NCBI GenBank assembly: GCA_021777285.1
Contig: JAJYDR010000023.1
Location: 1-21,307, forward strand
Length of the DNA stretch: 21,307 nucleotides
Direction: 5' to 3'
Origin: Actinomycetes bacterium
GTDB lineage: Bacteria; Actinomycetota; Acidimicrobiia; Acidimicrobiales; RAAP-2
This document shows, piece by piece, positions 20,679-21,307 of this stretch. The translations under genes were made by a program, and so were the position numbers. The notes beneath the pieces are model-generated. The model saw only the letters and a list, made by a program, of their open reading frames with translations. It had not been told where the DNA came from and ran no database searches. The stretch's first letter is position 1, and each line of letters begins with the position of its first letter.

Positions 20679-21307
20679 TCAGGGTACGCGTGGAGTTCGG
20701 GGCTTGAGTTCGCTGGTCTTGAAAAGTGGGTCGAGTTCACCTTGGGCGGCTTCGTTCGCGGCGAGTGAAGGCGGTCCACGCAGAATCCAGGCGACACCGA
20801 CTGCGATCAAGCCACCGATCAGTGGTCCGACGACGTAGGCCCACCACGACGTCCAATCGCCTCCGACGAGTTGGGGTCCGAACGAGCGGGCCGGGTTCAT
20901 CGACGTCCCGGTGATCGGGGCGGCCCAGAGACCAGCGAGGGCGATGTAGCCACCGACGGCGAGCGCAGCGTTGGCCCCGACGTTGCGGGCGCCCGAGGCG
21001 GTGCCGAGTATGACACTCACCAAGCCGAGCGTCAGCAGTGCCTCGACGATCACCACCTTGCCCGACGAGATCCCCGGGCCGGGCAGTGTCGCTCCGAGAT
21101 GACCGACGTTCCCAAAGAGTCCTCGGAGCAGTAGGGATGCGGCGACGGAGCCGACGACCTGGGCACCGATGTAACCCGGGACCCGGCTCCAGGGGAAGTT
21201 GCCCCGCGCCGCGAAGGAGAGCGTGACGGCGGGATTGAGATGGGCGCCGCTCACCATGCCCATGAAGTAGATGATGCCCATGACCATCAGTGCGGGCGCG
21301 ACGACTT
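20679..21307 (-). CDS. MIP family channel (aquaporin / glycerol facilitator), 5' end cut by the window
   Basis: At least 208 residues are present; the start lies beyond 21307. Both Asn-Pro-Ala boxes are seen: HLNPAVTLSF and MNPARSFGP. The intervening helices match the six-helix MIP layout, and VGPLIGGLIAVGVAWILRGP is the last one. The C-terminal tail is short (ELDPLFKTSELKPRTPRVP). The residue after the second NPA is Arg, as usual for the selectivity filter. AQP versus glycerol facilitator cannot be settled: no D residue as in GlpF-type GLNPARD follows the second NPA, favouring aquaporin. The stop overlaps the TGAGTCAG octamer. Confidence 0.9.
   Translation of the reverse strand, partial: VVAPALMVMGIIYFMGMVSGAHLNPAVTLSFAARGNFPWSRVPGYIGAQVVGSVAASLLLRGLFGNVGHLGATLPGPGISSGKVVIVEALLTLGLVSVILGTASGARNVGANAALAVGGYIALAGLWAAPITGTSMNPARSFGPQLVGGDWTSWWAYVVGPLIGGLIAVGVAWILRGPPSLAANEAAQGELDPLFKTSELKPRTPRVP

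Noticed and set aside
15000..20690. Shared TCAGGGTACG at the 3' ends of the second permease (15016) and MIP (20679) genes
   Set aside because: Both proteins simply end in Val-Pro-stop with the same codons; too short to suggest a common element.

Overview
The window is about 21.3 kb of high-GC bacterial chromosome. The dense gene packing, frequent GTG/TTG starts, TGA-dominated stops, TANNNT-type -10 boxes and gene content (ABC-F, SHOCT protein, FMN/Fe-S/FAD oxidoreductase, DUF885 peptidase-like protein, actinobacterial-looking secreted hydrolases) suggest an actinobacterium, perhaps close to Acidimicrobiia. That placement is inferred from style and families; there is no rRNA or marker gene here. 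I see no tRNA, CRISPR array, IS element or prophage.

Layout. 30-1628 (+): ABC-F ATPase. 3102-1630 (-): ECF sigma factor followed by a one-TM protein that is probably its anti-sigma or membrane partner. 4016-3330 (-): secreted or anchored His-rich protein, divergent from a MazG-like pyrophosphohydrolase (4135, +) across a 118-bp spacer with two dyads. 4552-9195 (+): OYE/2,4-dienoyl-CoA reductase-type oxidoreductase, DUF885 metallopeptidase-like protein, and a class I methyltransferase. 10278-9196 (-): membrane-anchored alpha/beta hydrolase, divergent from a GNAT acetyltransferase (10398, +). 12774-11050 (-): large anchored SGNH/GDSL hydrolase. 13466-12921 (-): small P-loop kinase-like protein. 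13691-14937 (+): SHOCT membrane protein and a secreted glycosidase-like protein. 17530-15016 (-): three-gene ABC-2 exporter operon (ATPase, permease, permease) with overlapping stop/start codons. 18807-17779 (-): DUF2156 (MprF C-terminal-like) acyltransferase. 20341-19064 (-): MFS transporter. 21307-20679 (-): MIP channel, truncated by the window edge.

The genes do not form one pathway. Many concern the cell envelope: four exported or anchored proteins, an ABC exporter beside an aminoacyl-phospholipid-synthase-like enzyme, an MFS pump and a water/glycerol channel. I found no convincing defence or mobile system. The less ordinary signals are in the small-scale DNA. Three convergent gene pairs have stop codons abutting at 0-1 nt inside palindromes, and the octamer TGAGTCAG recurs at the 3' ends of minus-strand genes. 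Several starts have a TANNNT-like -10 about 7 nt upstream (leaderless pattern). Dyads occur in two divergent promoter spacers, and some intergenic stretches have an uncertain coding-like character.
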